From Nocardioides sp. ChNu-153 (GTDB lineage Bacteria; Actinomycetota; Actinomycetes; Propionibacteriales; Nocardioidaceae), in contig NZ_JADEVT010000007.1 of assembly GCF_030466625.1 (NCBI RefSeq), positions 104,188 through 168,187 of the forward strand: a stretch of 64,000 nucleotides of DNA, written 5' to 3'. Position numbers and translations under genes: made by a program. Positions 51,971 through 61,151 of this stretch are shown here, in pieces. The number at the start of each line of letters is the position of its first letter. Position 1 is the stretch's first letter. A model generated the notes under the pieces. The model was not told the origin of the DNA. It did not search any database and was given only the letters and a program-made list of their open reading frames with translations.

Positions 51971-52609
51971 ATGCGCATCACCAAGTTCGGCCACGCCTGC
52001 GTGCGGATCTCCGAGGGCGGGAGCAGCGTCGTCGTCGACCCCGGTGCGTTCACCGAGCGCGAGGCCGTCGAGGGGGCCACCGCCGTGCTCGTCACCCACG
52101 AGCACGCCGACCACCTCGACGTCGAGCACCTGCGCGCCACCGACGCCCCGATCTGGACGATCGGCGCCGTCGCCCGGGCCATCGCGTCCCAGGCGCCCGA
52201 CGTCGCCGAGCGGGTCGTGGTCGTCGCCCCCGGCGAGGCCTTCGACGCCTCCGGCGTGGCCGTCCGCGCCGTCGGCGAGAAGCACGCCGTGATCCACCCC
52301 GACTACGACCGGTTCGACAACTCGGGCTACCTCCTCGAGGTCGGGGGGCGTCGCGTCTTCCACCCGGGCGACGCGCTGACCGGCCCCGGGGAGCCCGTCG
52401 ACGTGCTCCTCGCCCCCGTCAGCGCGCCGTGGCTGCGCATCGGCGACGCCGTCGACTTCGCGCGCGAGGTCGGGGCGCCCACGAGCCTCGCGATCCACGA
52501 CCGCGTCTATTCCGACCTCGGCCTCGGCATGGCCGACCAGCACTTCCGCGCCCTGCTGGGCGAGGGCCAGGAGTGGGTCCGCCTGCCCGACGGCGCCGAC
52601 CTGCCGTGA
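51971..52609 (+). CDS. MBL-fold metal-dependent hydrolase (UlaG-like)
   Basis: 212-aa metallo-beta-lactamase-fold protein. Metal ligands THEHADHLD (His43, His45, Asp47, His48), FHPGDAL and IHDRVYSD (later ligands). The opening MRITKFGHACVRI is typical of the UlaG-like beta-lactamase-domain hydrolases. The reaction is unknown. The leaderless box TATCGT precedes the ATG by 7 nt. The fprA gene follows after 152 bp. Confidence 0.88.
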   Translation: MRITKFGHACVRISEGGSSVVVDPGAFTEREAVEGATAVLVTHEHADHLDVEHLRATDAPIWTIGAVARAIASQAPDVAERVVVVAPGEAFDASGVAVRAVGEKHAVIHPDYDRFDNSGYLLEVGGRRVFHPGDALTGPGEPVDVLLAPVSAPWLRIGDAVDFAREVGAPTSLAIHDRVYSDLGLGMADQHFRALLGEGQEWVRLPDGADLP

Positions 52610-52712
52610 GGCGCGGCCGCGCGGTGGGCGCTGGCCCGGCGTGCCGCCGTACCGCCTCCGTCATCTGGACGTGAGCGGTCTCGCACCCACCCGCCTGGGA
52701 GAATGGGCGGCT

Positions 52713-52732
52713 GGTAGTTAGCCTGGCCTAAC
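52713..52732 (+). promoter_or_regulatory. Possible DtxR/IdeR-like iron box before fprA
   Basis: The TTAGCCTGGCCTAA core (52718-52731) resembles the iron-repressor box TWAGGTWAGSCTWACCTWA, with about 13 of 19 positions matching. Weak on the left side. Confidence 0.3.
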
Positions 52733-52761
52733 CCCGTGTGTCGTCTGGAGGAAGAGAAATC

Positions 52762-54105
52762 GTGCGTCCCATCCGTGTTGCCGTCGTCGGCGCCGGCCCC
52801 GCTGGCATCTACGCCGCCGACATCCTGACGAAGGAGCACGACGGCGCGAAGGTCGACGTGTTCGACCGGCTGCCCGCGCCCTACGGCCTGGTCCGCTACG
52901 GCGTCGCCCCCGACCACCCGCGCATCAAGGAGATCATCAAGGCCCTGCGCCGGGTGCTCTCCCGCGACGAGATCCGCTTCATCGGCAACGTCGACTTCGG
53001 CACCGACCTGAAGCTGGAGGACCTGCGCCAGTTCTACGACGCGGTCATCTTCGCGACCGGCGCCATCTACGACCGCGACCTCGCCATCCCGGGCATCGAG
53101 CTCGAGGGCTCGTACGGCGCGGCCGACTTCGTCTCCTGGTACGACGGGCACCCCGACTACCCGCGCGACTGGCCGCTCACGGCCGAGTCGGTGGCGGTCA
53201 TCGGCGCCGGCAACGTGGCGCTCGACGTCGCCCGCGTGCTGGCCAAGCCCGCCGACGAGCAGCTGACGACCGAGATCGCCGACAACGTCTACCAGGGCCT
53301 GAAGGCGAACCGCGCGACCGACGTCCACGTCTTCGCCCGCCGCGGCCCGGCGCAGATCAAGTTCTCGCCGATGGAGCTGCGCGAGCTCTCGCACTCCCCG
53401 AGCATCGACGTGCTCGTGGACGAGGAGGGCTTCCAGATCGACGACGCCGGCCAGGCCGCGATCCAGAAGACCAAGAGCGTCAAGCTCGTCGTGGACACGC
53501 TGCTGAAGTACGCCGAGGCCGAGCCGACCGGCGCCCCGCACCGCATCCACATCCACATGTGCCAGGCCCCCGTCGAGGTGCTCGGCGAGGACGGCAAGGT
53601 CGTCGCGATCCGCACGGAGAAGACCGAGCTCGACGGCACGGGCAACGCGGTCGGCACGGGCGAGTTCGTGGACACGCCCGTGCAGGCCGTCTACCGCGCG
53701 GTGGGCTACCGCTCGTCGGCGCTGCCCGAGGTGCCCTTCGACGACACCGACCACGTGATCCCCAACGCGGGCGGTCGCGTGCTCGACCTCGACGGCAACC
53801 ACATGACCGGCACCTACTGCACGGGCTGGGTCAAGCGCGGGCCCGTCGGCCTCATCGGCCACACGAAGTCCGACGCGCAGGAGACGATCACCAACCTGCT
53901 CGCCGACCTCGACACGACGCCCGAGCCGGTGCAGACCGAGCCCGACGCGATCCTGCGCCACCTCACCGACCGCGGCGTCGACCACACCTCGTGGGAGGAG
54001 TGGGTCACGCTCGACGCCCACGAGGCGTCGCTCGGCGAGGCCGCCGGCCGTGAGCGCATCAAGGTGGTCCCCCGCGAGGACATGATCCGCCACTCGCGCG
54101 GCTGA
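52762..54105 (+). CDS. fprA: NADPH-ferredoxin reductase (FprA/adrenodoxin reductase type)
   Basis: 447-aa flavoprotein moving electrons between NADPH and ferredoxin. FAD motif VAVVGAGPAGIYAADIL (7-23), the family segment DRLPAPYGLVRYGVAPDHP, NADP motif VIGAGNVALDVARVL (146-160), and C-terminal GWVKRGPVGLIGHTKSDAQET. It resembles mycobacterial FprA (Rv3106). GTG 52762 follows GGAGGAAGAG with 8-11 nt spacing. A possible iron-responsive box lies 30 nt upstream, which would suit a ferredoxin partner. Convergent with menF across a strong hairpin. Confidence 0.95.
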   Translation: MRPIRVAVVGAGPAGIYAADILTKEHDGAKVDVFDRLPAPYGLVRYGVAPDHPRIKEIIKALRRVLSRDEIRFIGNVDFGTDLKLEDLRQFYDAVIFATGAIYDRDLAIPGIELEGSYGAADFVSWYDGHPDYPRDWPLTAESVAVIGAGNVALDVARVLAKPADEQLTTEIADNVYQGLKANRATDVHVFARRGPAQIKFSPMELRELSHSPSIDVLVDEEGFQIDDAGQAAIQKTKSVKLVVDTLLKYAEAEPTGAPHRIHIHMCQAPVEVLGEDGKVVAIRTEKTELDGTGNAVGTGEFVDTPVQAVYRAVGYRSSALPEVPFDDTDHVIPNAGGRVLDLDGNHMTGTYCTGWVKRGPVGLIGHTKSDAQETITNLLADLDTTPEPVQTEPDAILRHLTDRGVDHTSWEEWVTLDAHEASLGEAAGRERIKVVPREDMIRHSRG

Positions 54106-54122
54106 CCCCTCGACGTACGACG

Positions 54123-54153
54123 CAGCCCCCGACCGCACCGCGGTCGGGGGCTG
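54123..54153. terminator. Bidirectional terminator between fprA and menF
   Basis: A 14-bp perfect stem (CAGCCCCCGACCGC with its complement) and a 3-nt loop, 17 nt after the fprA stop and 23 nt after the menF stop. Confidence 0.85.
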
Positions 54154-54176
54154 TGGTCGTCCGGGGCTGAGGGCGA

Positions 54177-55490
54177 TCAGCCGCCGAGCGCGTGGCGCAC
54201 GGGCTCGAGCTTGGCCTGGCTCTCGGCGAGCTCGGCGGCGGGGTCGGAGCCCGCGACGATGCCGCAGCCCGCGAACAGCCGCACGCGCCCGCCGCCCTCG
54301 CCCGGCGCGGGCTGCTCGACCTGGGCCGAGCGCAGCGCGATGCCCCACTCGCCGTCGCCGGAGGCGTCCATCCAGCCGACGGGTCCGGCGTACCGGCCCC
54401 GCTCCATGCCCTCGATCCACGCGATGAGCGCGGTCGCCGCGGGCGTCGGGGTGCCGCCGACGGCGGCGGAGGGGTGCAGCGAGGCAGCGAGCCCCAGCGA
54501 GGTGACGGAGGCGTCCTCGGGCACCACCCCGGTGACGTCGGTGGCGAGGTGCATGACGTTGGGCAGGTGCAGCACGAACGGCGACTCGGGCACGTTCATC
54601 GACGAGCAGTGCGGCTCCAGCGCGTCGGCGACCGACCGCACGGCGTACTCGTGCTCCTCCAGGTCCTTCGACGAGCGGGCCAGCTCGCCGGCGAGGCCGG
54701 CGTCGCGCACCTCGTCGCCGGTACGGCGGATCGTGCCGGCCAGCACGCGGGAGGTGACGAGCCCGCGCTCGCGACGCACCAGCATCTCGGGCGTCGCACC
54801 GAACAGGCCGTCGACGTGGAAGGTCCAGCAGGTCGGGTACGCCGCCGCGAGGCGCCGCAGCGGCCACCGGACGTCCAGGGGCTCGTCCAGGCGCGCCACC
54901 ACGTCGCGGGCGAGCACCACCTTCTCGAGGTCGCCGCCGTCGATGCGCGCGACCGCGTCGGCCACGACGGCCTCCCAGTCACCCTCGGAGAGGGCGCCCG
55001 GCCCGAACGCCAGCCCCTGCGGGGCGGACGGCGGCTCGGCGACACGGGTGGCCGGGACGCCGATCGTGTCGCGGCCGATCGTCGTCAGCCACCGCTTCCC
55101 GCCGCGCTGGCCGACGAGCACGCGCGGGACGACGAGCGTCGACGTACCGGGGTCGTCGGCGAACGCGAAGGTGCCGAAGGAGACGAGGCCCGTGCCGGGC
55201 GTGCCGACCTCGTCGCGCACGACGGCGCGCGCCGCCAGGCGGCTCCACCAGCGCTCCGCCTCGGCGAAGCGGGTGGCGCCGGCCGTGGTGATGGAGGCCG
55301 CGGTGCCCCACCCGACGAGGCCCTCGCCGCCGCGCAGCCAGGCGAGCGCGCCGTCGGCGGGGAGCAGGTCGACGAGGGGCGCCTCGGTGCCGGGCCCGGT
55401 CTCGAGCGCCACGGTCCGCACGACGAGCGGCAGCACGGCGTCGGCCGGGAGCGCGTCGTGGTTCCTGGGCTCGGGGGCTCGCGTGGTCAT
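54177..55490 (-). CDS. menF: Isochorismate synthase
   Basis: Converts chorismate to isochorismate, the entry to menaquinone (or siderophore) synthesis. 437 aa of the chorismate-binding family: LEKVVLARDVVARLD, ATPEMLVRRERGLVTSRVLAGTIRRTGD, SSKDLEEHEYAV, HLATDVTGVVPED, LHPSAAVGGTPTPAATALI and the C-terminal RLFAGCGIVAGSDPAAELAESQAKLEPV. No siderophore genes are near and other men genes are, so the menaquinone role is favoured. TACCCT lies 7 nt before ATG 55490, indicating a leaderless transcript. Confidence 0.93.
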   Translation of the reverse strand: MTTRAPEPRNHDALPADAVLPLVVRTVALETGPGTEAPLVDLLPADGALAWLRGGEGLVGWGTAASITTAGATRFAEAERWWSRLAARAVVRDEVGTPGTGLVSFGTFAFADDPGTSTLVVPRVLVGQRGGKRWLTTIGRDTIGVPATRVAEPPSAPQGLAFGPGALSEGDWEAVVADAVARIDGGDLEKVVLARDVVARLDEPLDVRWPLRRLAAAYPTCWTFHVDGLFGATPEMLVRRERGLVTSRVLAGTIRRTGDEVRDAGLAGELARSSKDLEEHEYAVRSVADALEPHCSSMNVPESPFVLHLPNVMHLATDVTGVVPEDASVTSLGLAASLHPSAAVGGTPTPAATALIAWIEGMERGRYAGPVGWMDASGDGEWGIALRSAQVEQPAPGEGGGRVRLFAGCGIVAGSDPAAELAESQAKLEPVRHALGG

Positions 55491-55497
55491 CCGCGCC

Positions 55498-55503
55498 AGG
55501 GTA
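55498..55503 (-). promoter_or_regulatory. Leaderless -10 box for menF
   Basis: TACCCT on the minus strand, 7 nt before ATG 55490. Confidence 0.55.
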
Positions 55504-55542
55504 CTGCGGCCCCGAGCACCCCCTCCCCACGGCAGGCGTTGC

Positions 55543-55548
55543 TACCGT
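55543..55548 (+). promoter_or_regulatory. Leaderless -10 box for the 234-aa membrane protein
   Basis: TACCGT, 8 nt before GTG 55557. Confidence 0.5.
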
Positions 55549-55556
55549 CACACGTC

Positions 55557-56261
55557 GTGCCCTCCCCTGACTCCCGCGCCGTCGCCACGCTGAAGCGCAA
55601 GGACTCCGTCCTCGCCGCGGTCGGCGGCCTCGTCGCCCTGCTCCTCCTCGTCGTGCTCGCCGTCGTGCTCCCGAGGCTGGTCGAGGACGGCGGCAGCGCC
55701 GCCGGGGCCGGCGGCATCGCGGGGGAGGGCGGGGACGGCGCCGAGGGCGGTTCGGGCGACGGTTCCGAGGGCGGGTCCGCAGGTGGGGCGGGTGACCTCG
55801 TGCTGCCGCAGGACGTCGGCCGGTGGACCTCGCTGACCGCCGTGCTCGAGGAGGAGGGCGACCCCGAGCAGCTCGCGCAGGTCGAGGAGTCGTGGGCCTA
55901 CGCCGACGCGCAGCTCGTCGAGCAGGCCGGGGTGCCGGCCGACGCCGAGCGCTACCTCGACCTCAGCAGCAGCGCGCTCGTGGCGATCCAGGCCTACCGC
56001 GGGCCCGACGGCCCGCTCGTGCCCGCGACGCTCCAGGACCCGGAGTCGGGCCAGGCCCGCCTGCTGCTCGCCGAGTACGGCGACGTGGAGTGCGTGCTCG
56101 ACGTGGTCTCCGGCGAGGTGTCGCCGACTCCGCAGGTGCAGGAGATGCAGTGCCGCCGCACCTCCGACGACCTCACGGTCCGCGCGTTCGTGCTGAGCCT
56201 CGCCGACGGCGAGGCCGTGCAGTCGCTCGTCGACGGGATCTGGACCGAGCTCTCCGCCTGA
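55557..56261 (+). CDS. Single-pass membrane protein with extracytoplasmic domain
   Basis: 234 aa. A basic start, one membrane helix ([25 protein letters not shown], about 19-43), a Gly/Glu/Ser-rich linker (45-82), then a soluble outer domain of about 150 residues ([25 protein letters not shown] onward) with two cysteines ([15 protein letters not shown]) that may pair. No family recognised. The leaderless box TACCGT precedes the GTG by 8 nt. It lies between menF and menG but nothing ties it to quinone synthesis. Confidence 0.72.
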   Translation: MPSPDSRAVATLKRKDSVLAAVGGLVALLLLVVLAVVLPRLVEDGGSAAGAGGIAGEGGDGAEGGSGDGSEGGSAGGAGDLVLPQDVGRWTSLTAVLEEEGDPEQLAQVEESWAYADAQLVEQAGVPADAERYLDLSSSALVAIQAYRGPDGPLVPATLQDPESGQARLLLAEYGDVECVLDVVSGEVSPTPQVQEMQCRRTSDDLTVRAFVLSLADGEAVQSLVDGIWTELSA

Positions 56262-56282
56262 CGGGCGCGTCCGGCGGCGACG

Positions 56283-56288
56283 TAGGCT
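56283..56288 (+). promoter_or_regulatory. Leaderless -10 box for menG
   Basis: TAGGCT, 8 nt before GTG 56297. Confidence 0.5.
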
Positions 56289-56296
56289 TGGCGATC

Positions 56297-56986
56297 GTGG
56301 CCCGCGCAGAGCTCGACAAACGACCGACCGACGTCCGCCGCATGTTCGACGAGGTCGCGAAGCGCTACGACATCACCAACGACGTGCTGTCGCTGGGCCA
56401 GGACCGCCGCTGGCGTCGGGACGTGTTCCGGGCGATCGACCCGCGACCGGGTGACCTCGTGCTCGACCTGGCCGCCGGCACCGGCACCTCGAGCGCCCCG
56501 TTCGTCGGCGCGGGCGCCGTGGTCGTGCCGTGCGACTTCTCCCTCGGCATGCTGCAGGTCGGCAAGGAGGCGCGCCCCCACCTGCCCTTCGTGGCCGGCG
56601 ACGCGACCCGCCTCCCGTTCGCCGACGACAGCTTCGACGCCGTCACGATCTCCTTCGGGCTGCGCAACGTCGTCGACCACGCCGCCGCCCTCGCGGAGAT
56701 GCACCGCGTCACCCGCCCCGGCGGCACGCTCGTGGTCTGCGAGTTCTCCCACCCGACGTGGGCGCCGTTCCGCACCGTGTACGTCGAGTACCTGATGCGC
56801 GCCCTCCCGCCCGTCGCCACCGCCGTGTCGTCCTCGCCGGACGCCTACGTCTACCTGGCCGAGTCCATCCGCGCGTGGCCCGACCAGGAGCGGCTCGCGG
56901 GCGTCATCGGCGACGCCGGCTGGTCCGGCGTCGAGTGGCGCAACCTCTCGGGCGGCATCGTCGCCCTGCACCGCGCCACCGCCTGA
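56297..56986 (+). CDS. menG: Demethylmenaquinone methyltransferase
   Basis: SAM-dependent last step of menaquinone synthesis. 229 aa of the UbiE/MenG family. N-terminal signature [34 protein letters not shown] motif [60 protein letters not shown] and the C-terminal [12 protein letters not shown]. Normal length. It has its own leaderless-type promoter and is the last gene before the nuo operon, whose product reduces the finished quinone. Confidence 0.95.
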   Translation: MARAELDKRPTDVRRMFDEVAKRYDITNDVLSLGQDRRWRRDVFRAIDPRPGDLVLDLAAGTGTSSAPFVGAGAVVVPCDFSLGMLQVGKEARPHLPFVAGDATRLPFADDSFDAVTISFGLRNVVDHAAALAEMHRVTRPGGTLVVCEFSHPTWAPFRTVYVEYLMRALPPVATAVSSSPDAYVYLAESIRAWPDQERLAGVIGDAGWSGVEWRNLSGGIVALHRATA

Positions 56987-57023
56987 TCCCCCTCCTCCCG
57001 CCTCCGCCGCCGACCCCGTCGCC

Positions 57024-57071
57024 GGACGTCATGCGGACCGTGCGCCCGGGGCCACCGATCGCATGACGTCC
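57024..57071. repeat. 12-bp inverted repeat in the menG-nuoA gap
   Basis: GGACGTCATGCG (57024-57035) and its exact complement (57060-57071), 24 nt apart, 38 nt after the menG stop. Likely menG terminator, or a regulator site. Confidence 0.6.
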
Positions 57072-57209
57072 CCCGGGTACGGCGCCGCCCGCCGCCCGCG
57101 AGGCCGGCGCGCACCCCGCAATTACCCCACTCGGCCGTGCTGTAAATGGCCAGGTCACGGCCCGGTCACGCCCGGCGCGTGGGGGGTCGCGCTCGTCGGG
57201 CCCGAGGTC

Positions 57210-57215
57210 TATGGT
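57210..57215 (+). promoter_or_regulatory. Probable -10 box of the nuo operon
   Basis: TATGGT; the transcript would start near 57222, about 90 nt before nuoA. No good -35 is visible. Confidence 0.45.
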
Positions 57216-57230
57216 GTGACGCGCGCCACC

Positions 57231-57248
57231 ATGTGATTCGTTTCACAA
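57231..57248 (+). promoter_or_regulatory. Rex operator in the nuo leader
   Basis: ATGTGAT-TCGT-TTCACAA against the Rex consensus TTGTGAA-N4-TTCACAA: the right half is perfect and the left half 5 of 7. It lies just downstream of the predicted transcript start, a typical repressor position. Confidence 0.65.
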
Positions 57249-57313
57249 GGTCACGAGCGCGCTCGCGACGCCCCCCTCGGACGGGGCGCGCGACGGACGG
57301 AGGGAGGGTGGCC

Positions 57314-57673
57314 GTGGGGCTCTACGCACCGGTGCTGGCCCTGCTGGCCTTGGCCGGCGGGTTCGCGATCTTCTCGGTCGTGGTGAGCACGATGACCGGC
57401 CCCGGCCGCTACAACCGGGCGCGGCTGGACTCCTACGAGTGCGGCATCGACCCGACGCCCCAGCCGCTCGGCGGCGGGCGCATCCCGGTGAAGTACTACA
57501 CGGTCGCGATGACCTTCATCATCTTCGACGTCGAGATCATGTTCCTCGTCCCGTGGGCGGTCCACTTCGACCAGCTCTCGTGGTTCGGCCTCCTCGCCGT
57601 CCTCCTCTTCCTCTTCAACATCACGCTCGCCTACGCCTATGAATGGCGCCGCGGCGGACTCGACTGGGACTGA
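57314..57673 (+). CDS. nuoA: NADH-quinone oxidoreductase subunit A
   Basis: 119-aa membrane subunit of complex I with three helices. Conserved loop [43 protein letters not shown] between helices 1 and 2 is diagnostic. Two GTG codons are possible: 57308 directly abuts GGAGGGAGG, while 57314 lies about 6 nt past it and is preferred. First gene of a nuoABCDEFG run with tight spacing. Probably repressed by Rex when NADH is low, through the site at 57231. Confidence 0.96.
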   Translation: MGLYAPVLALLALAGGFAIFSVVVSTMTGPGRYNRARLDSYECGIDPTPQPLGGGRIPVKYYTVAMTFIIFDVEIMFLVPWAVHFDQLSWFGLLAVLLFLFNITLAYAYEWRRGGLDWD

Positions 57674-57677
57674 CGAC

Positions 57678-58232
57678 ATGGGCATCGAGGAGAAGCTCCC
57701 CAGCGGGGTGCTGCTGACCACCGTCGAGGGCGTGGCGGGCTACATGCGCAAGGCCAGCTTCTGGCCGGCGACCTTCGGGCTCGCCTGCTGCGCGATCGAG
57801 ATGATGACGACCGGCGGTCCGCGCTACGACCTCTCGCGCTACGGCATGGAGGTCTTCCGGGCCAGTCCCCGCCAGGCCGACCTGATGATCGTCGCGGGCC
57901 GGGTGAGCCAGAAGATGGCGCCGGTCCTGCGCCAGATCTACGACCAGATGGCCGAGCCCAAGTGGGTGCTCGCCATGGGCGTCTGCGCCAGCTCGGGCGG
58001 CATGTTCAACAACTACGCGATCGTGCAGGGCGTCGACCACGTCGTGCCCGTCGACATGTACCTCCCCGGCTGCCCGCCGCGCCCCGAGATGCTCATCGAC
58101 GCGATCCTCAAGCTGCACGACCAGGTGCAGCACACGAAGCTCGGCGCCAACCGCGCCGCTCAGGTCGCCGAGCTCGAGACGGAGGCGCTCAGCGCGCTCC
58201 CGACCGAGGAGCAGAAGGGCCTGCTGCGGTGA
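57678..58232 (+). CDS. nuoB: NADH-quinone oxidoreductase subunit B
   Basis: 184-aa peripheral subunit that holds iron-sulfur cluster N2, which hands electrons to the quinone. Cluster cysteines Cys37 and Cys38 ([10 protein letters not shown]), Cys103 (GVCASSGG) and Cys132 (LPGCPPRPE) are all present. ATG 57678 starts 4 nt after the nuoA stop and is preferred over an upstream frame start inside nuoA. The stop overlaps nuoC (GTGA). Confidence 0.97.
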   Translation: MGIEEKLPSGVLLTTVEGVAGYMRKASFWPATFGLACCAIEMMTTGGPRYDLSRYGMEVFRASPRQADLMIVAGRVSQKMAPVLRQIYDQMAEPKWVLAMGVCASSGGMFNNYAIVQGVDHVVPVDMYLPGCPPRPEMLIDAILKLHDQVQHTKLGANRAAQVAELETEALSALPTEEQKGLLR

Positions 58233-58954
58233 GCGACGCCCGCACCGAGGGCGAGCGGCACCTCGCCCGCACCGAGCCGCAGGCCGACCCCCGCGGCCAC
58301 CAGGACGGCGCCGACGTGCGGGGCCGACGTACCGGCATGTTCGGGGTGCGCGGCAGCGGCGACACGTCCGGGTACGGCGGCCTGCAGCGCACCGTGGTCT
58401 TCCCGCCCCCCGCCGAGCGCCCGTACGGCGGGTGGTTCGACCACTGCGTCGACACCCTGCTCGCGCGGGTCGGCGACCCGGCGGCGGTGGCGTCGGTGGT
58501 CGTGCACCGCGGCGAGCTGACGCTGCACGTGCGCCGCGAGCACCTCCCGGCCGTGGTCCGCGTGCTGCGCGACGACCCCGACCTGCGCTTCGAGCTGTGC
58601 TCGGGCGTCAGCGGGGTCCACCACCCCGAGGACGTGGGCGCCGAGCTGCACGCCGTCTACCACCTGCTCTCGATGACCCACAACCGCCGCGTGCGCCTCG
58701 ACGTCTCCTGCCCGGAGGGCGACCCCCACGTGCCGAGCATCGTCGCGACGTACCCGACGGCCGACTGGCACGAGCGGGAGACGTGGGACTTCTTCGGCAT
58801 CCAGTTCGACGGCCACCCGGCGCTGACGCGGATCCTCATGCCGGACGACTGGCCGGCCCACCCCCAGCGCAAGGACTACCCGCTGGGCGGGATCCCGGTG
58901 GAGTACAAGGGCGGGACGATCCCGCCGCCCGACGAGCGGAGGTCGTACAGCTGA
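58229..58954 (+). CDS. nuoC: NADH-quinone oxidoreductase subunit C
   Basis: 241-aa 30-kDa subunit of the peripheral arm. The core (about 70-235) contains [64 protein letters not shown] and [13 protein letters not shown], which is the family signature. The first 65 residues are a charged extension ([20 protein letters not shown]). GTG 58229 overlaps nuoB; the stop shares one base with the nuoD ATG. Confidence 0.96.
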   Translation: MSDARTEGERHLARTEPQADPRGHQDGADVRGRRTGMFGVRGSGDTSGYGGLQRTVVFPPPAERPYGGWFDHCVDTLLARVGDPAAVASVVVHRGELTLHVRREHLPAVVRVLRDDPDLRFELCSGVSGVHHPEDVGAELHAVYHLLSMTHNRRVRLDVSCPEGDPHVPSIVATYPTADWHERETWDFFGIQFDGHPALTRILMPDDWPAHPQRKDYPLGGIPVEYKGGTIPPPDERRSYS

Positions 58955-60318
58955 TGACCGCCACCACGCAGGGCGACCCGTACGCCGCGGGCGCGGGCCG
59001 CGACGCCGCGGGCGGGCGGGGCGACCGGGTCTTCACCGTCACCGGACAGGACTGGGACGAGGTCGCCGGGGCGCTGGGCGCCGACGGCGACGCGGAGCGG
59101 ATCGTCGTCAACATGGGTCCGCAGCACCCCTCCACCCACGGGGTGCTGCGCCTCATCCTCGAGCTCGAGGGCGAGACGGTCACCGAGGCCCGCTGCGGCA
59201 TCGGCTACCTCCACACGGGCATCGAGAAGAACATGGAGTTCCGCACCTGGACCCAGGGCGTCACGTTCTGCACCCGGATGGACTACCTGTCGCCGTTCTA
59301 CAACGAGGCCACCTACTGCCTCGGCGTCGAGCGGCTCCTCGACATCGAGGACGAGGTGCCGGAGAAGGCGCAGGTCATGCGGGTGCTCCTCATGGAGCTG
59401 AACCGCATCTCGTCCCACCTCGTCGCCATCGCCACGGGCGGCATGGAGCTGGGCGCGCTCACCGTCATGACCGTCGGCTTCCGCGAGCGCGAGCAGGTGC
59501 TCGACCTCTTCGAGCTCATCACCGGGCTGCGCATGAACCACGCCTTCATCCGCCCCGGCGGCGTCGCGCAGGACCTGCCGGACGGCGCGCTCGACGCGGT
59601 GCGGGCGTTCGTCGCGCTCATGCGCAAGCGGCTGCCGGAGATCGCCACGCTCTGCAACGCCAACCCGATCTTCCGGGCCCGCCTCGAGGGCGTCGGCTAC
59701 CTCGACCTCGAGGGCTGCCTCGCGCTCGGCATGACCGGACCGGTGCTGCGCTCGACCGGCTACCCCTGGGACCTGCGCAAGACCCAGCCGGTCTGCGGCT
59801 ACGAGACCTACGACTTCGACGTGCAGACCTGGGACACGGCCGACTCCTACGGCCGCTTCCGCATCCGCGTCAACGAGATGTTCGAGAGCCTGCGCATCGT
59901 CGAGCAGTGCGTCACCCGGCTCGAGGGGCTCGTCGGCGCCCCGGTGATGGTCGCCGACAAGAAGATCGCCTGGCCCAGCCAGCTCTCGATCGGCAGCGAC
60001 GGGCAGGGCAACAGCCTCGACCACATCCGCCACATCATGGGCGAGTCGATGGAGGCCCTCATCCACCACTTCAAGCTGGTGACCGAGGGCTTCCGCGTGC
60101 CGGCCGGCGAGGCCTACGTGCCGCTGGAGTCGCCCCGCGGCGAGCTCGGTGCCCACGTCGTCTCCGACGGCGGGACGCGCCCCTACCGGGTCCACTTCCG
60201 CGACCCGTCCTTCACCAACCTGCAGGCGACGAGCGTGATGAGCGAGGGCGGCATGGTCGCCGACGTCATCGTCGCCATCGCCTCGATCGACCCCGTGATG
60301 GGAGGCGTGGACCGATGA
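58954..60318 (+). CDS. nuoD: NADH-quinone oxidoreductase subunit D
   Basis: 454-aa 49-kDa subunit that forms most of the quinone pocket with NuoB. Motifs [17 protein letters not shown] (quinone-site His region), [48 protein letters not shown] and the C-terminal DPVMGGVDR are intact. A 45-residue N-terminal extension is Gly/Ala-rich. ATG 58954 overlaps nuoC by one base (TGATG). The stop overlaps nuoE (ATGA). Confidence 0.97.
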   Translation: MTATTQGDPYAAGAGRDAAGGRGDRVFTVTGQDWDEVAGALGADGDAERIVVNMGPQHPSTHGVLRLILELEGETVTEARCGIGYLHTGIEKNMEFRTWTQGVTFCTRMDYLSPFYNEATYCLGVERLLDIEDEVPEKAQVMRVLLMELNRISSHLVAIATGGMELGALTVMTVGFREREQVLDLFELITGLRMNHAFIRPGGVAQDLPDGALDAVRAFVALMRKRLPEIATLCNANPIFRARLEGVGYLDLEGCLALGMTGPVLRSTGYPWDLRKTQPVCGYETYDFDVQTWDTADSYGRFRIRVNEMFESLRIVEQCVTRLEGLVGAPVMVADKKIAWPSQLSIGSDGQGNSLDHIRHIMGESMEALIHHFKLVTEGFRVPAGEAYVPLESPRGELGAHVVSDGGTRPYRVHFRDPSFTNLQATSVMSEGGMVADVIVAIASIDPVMGGVDR

Positions 60319-61151
60319 CCGAGGTCACGGGCGCCGGGACCGGGCCGCTGGACGCGGCCGCCACCTCCGACGGCACCGCCCTGGACGCCAGCCTGGACGC
60401 CACGACCCTGGGCGAGCTGCGGCAGATCGCCGCGCGCTACCCGCAGGGCCGCTCGGGGCTCCTGCCGATGCTGCACCTCGTGCAGTCGGCCCAGGGGCGC
60501 ATCACGCCGGCGGGCATCGAGGCCTGCGCCGACGTGCTGGGCCTCAGCCCGGCCGAGGTCAGCGGGGTCGCGACCTTCTACACGATGTACAAGCGCCGCT
60601 CCGTCGGCGACTACCACGTCGGGGTCTGCACGAACACGCTCTGCGCGGTCATGGGCGGCGACGAGATCTTCGCGACGCTGCAGGACCACCTCGGCATCGG
60701 CAACGACGAGACCACCGACGACGGCCGCATCAGCCTGGAGCACGTCGAGTGCAACGCGGCCTGCGACTACGCCCCCGTCGTGATGGTCAACTGGGAGTTC
60801 GTCGACGACCAGACGCCCGAGAGCGCCGTCCGCCTCGTCGACGACCTCCGCTCCGGCGCCGAGGTCCACTCCACCCGCGGTCCCCGCATCTGCACGTGGC
60901 GGGAGGCCGAGCGCGTGCTGGCCGGGTTCCCCGACGACCGCGCGGACGAGGGCCCCGGCGCCGGTACGGCGTCGCTCGCCGGCCTGCGCGTCGCCCGCGA
61001 GCGCGGGTGGGAGGCCCCCCGCAGCGACACCGACGCGCGCCGTACCGACGAGCACGCGGACTCCAGCGAGCAGGCCGCGGTCGCCGCGGACGAGCAGGCC
61101 GACACCGGCCGCGCCGAGACGGAGACGAAGATCGAGGAGGGGAAGGAGTGA
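60315..61151 (+). CDS. nuoE: NADH-quinone oxidoreductase subunit E, with C-terminal extension
   Basis: 278-aa 24-kDa subunit with the N1a [2Fe-2S] cluster: Cys105 and Cys110 ([13 protein letters not shown]) and Cys146 and Cys150 ([12 protein letters not shown]). The family domain ends near residue 215. The remaining 60 or so residues ([20 protein letters not shown], then a Glu/Ala/Gln-rich stretch to EEGKE) are an acidic, probably disordered tail not needed for the cluster. ATG 60315 overlaps nuoD; the stop overlaps nuoF. Confidence 0.96.
   Translation: MTEVTGAGTGPLDAAATSDGTALDASLDATTLGELRQIAARYPQGRSGLLPMLHLVQSAQGRITPAGIEACADVLGLSPAEVSGVATFYTMYKRRSVGDYHVGVCTNTLCAVMGGDEIFATLQDHLGIGNDETTDDGRISLEHVECNAACDYAPVVMVNWEFVDDQTPESAVRLVDDLRSGAEVHSTRGPRICTWREAERVLAGFPDDRADEGPGAGTASLAGLRVARERGWEAPRSDTDARRTDEHADSSEQAAVAADEQADTGRAETETKIEEGKE

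Larger units (their letters stand above)
56987..57313 (+). promoter_or_regulatory. 327-bp regulatory region upstream of nuoA
   Basis: No gene seen. It holds a 12-bp inverted repeat (57024-57071), an AT-richer patch near 57119-57147, a likely -10 TATGGT (57210-57215) and a Rex operator (57231-57248), followed by a GC-rich leader and the GGAGGGAGG ribosome binding site of nuoA. Confidence 0.7.
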
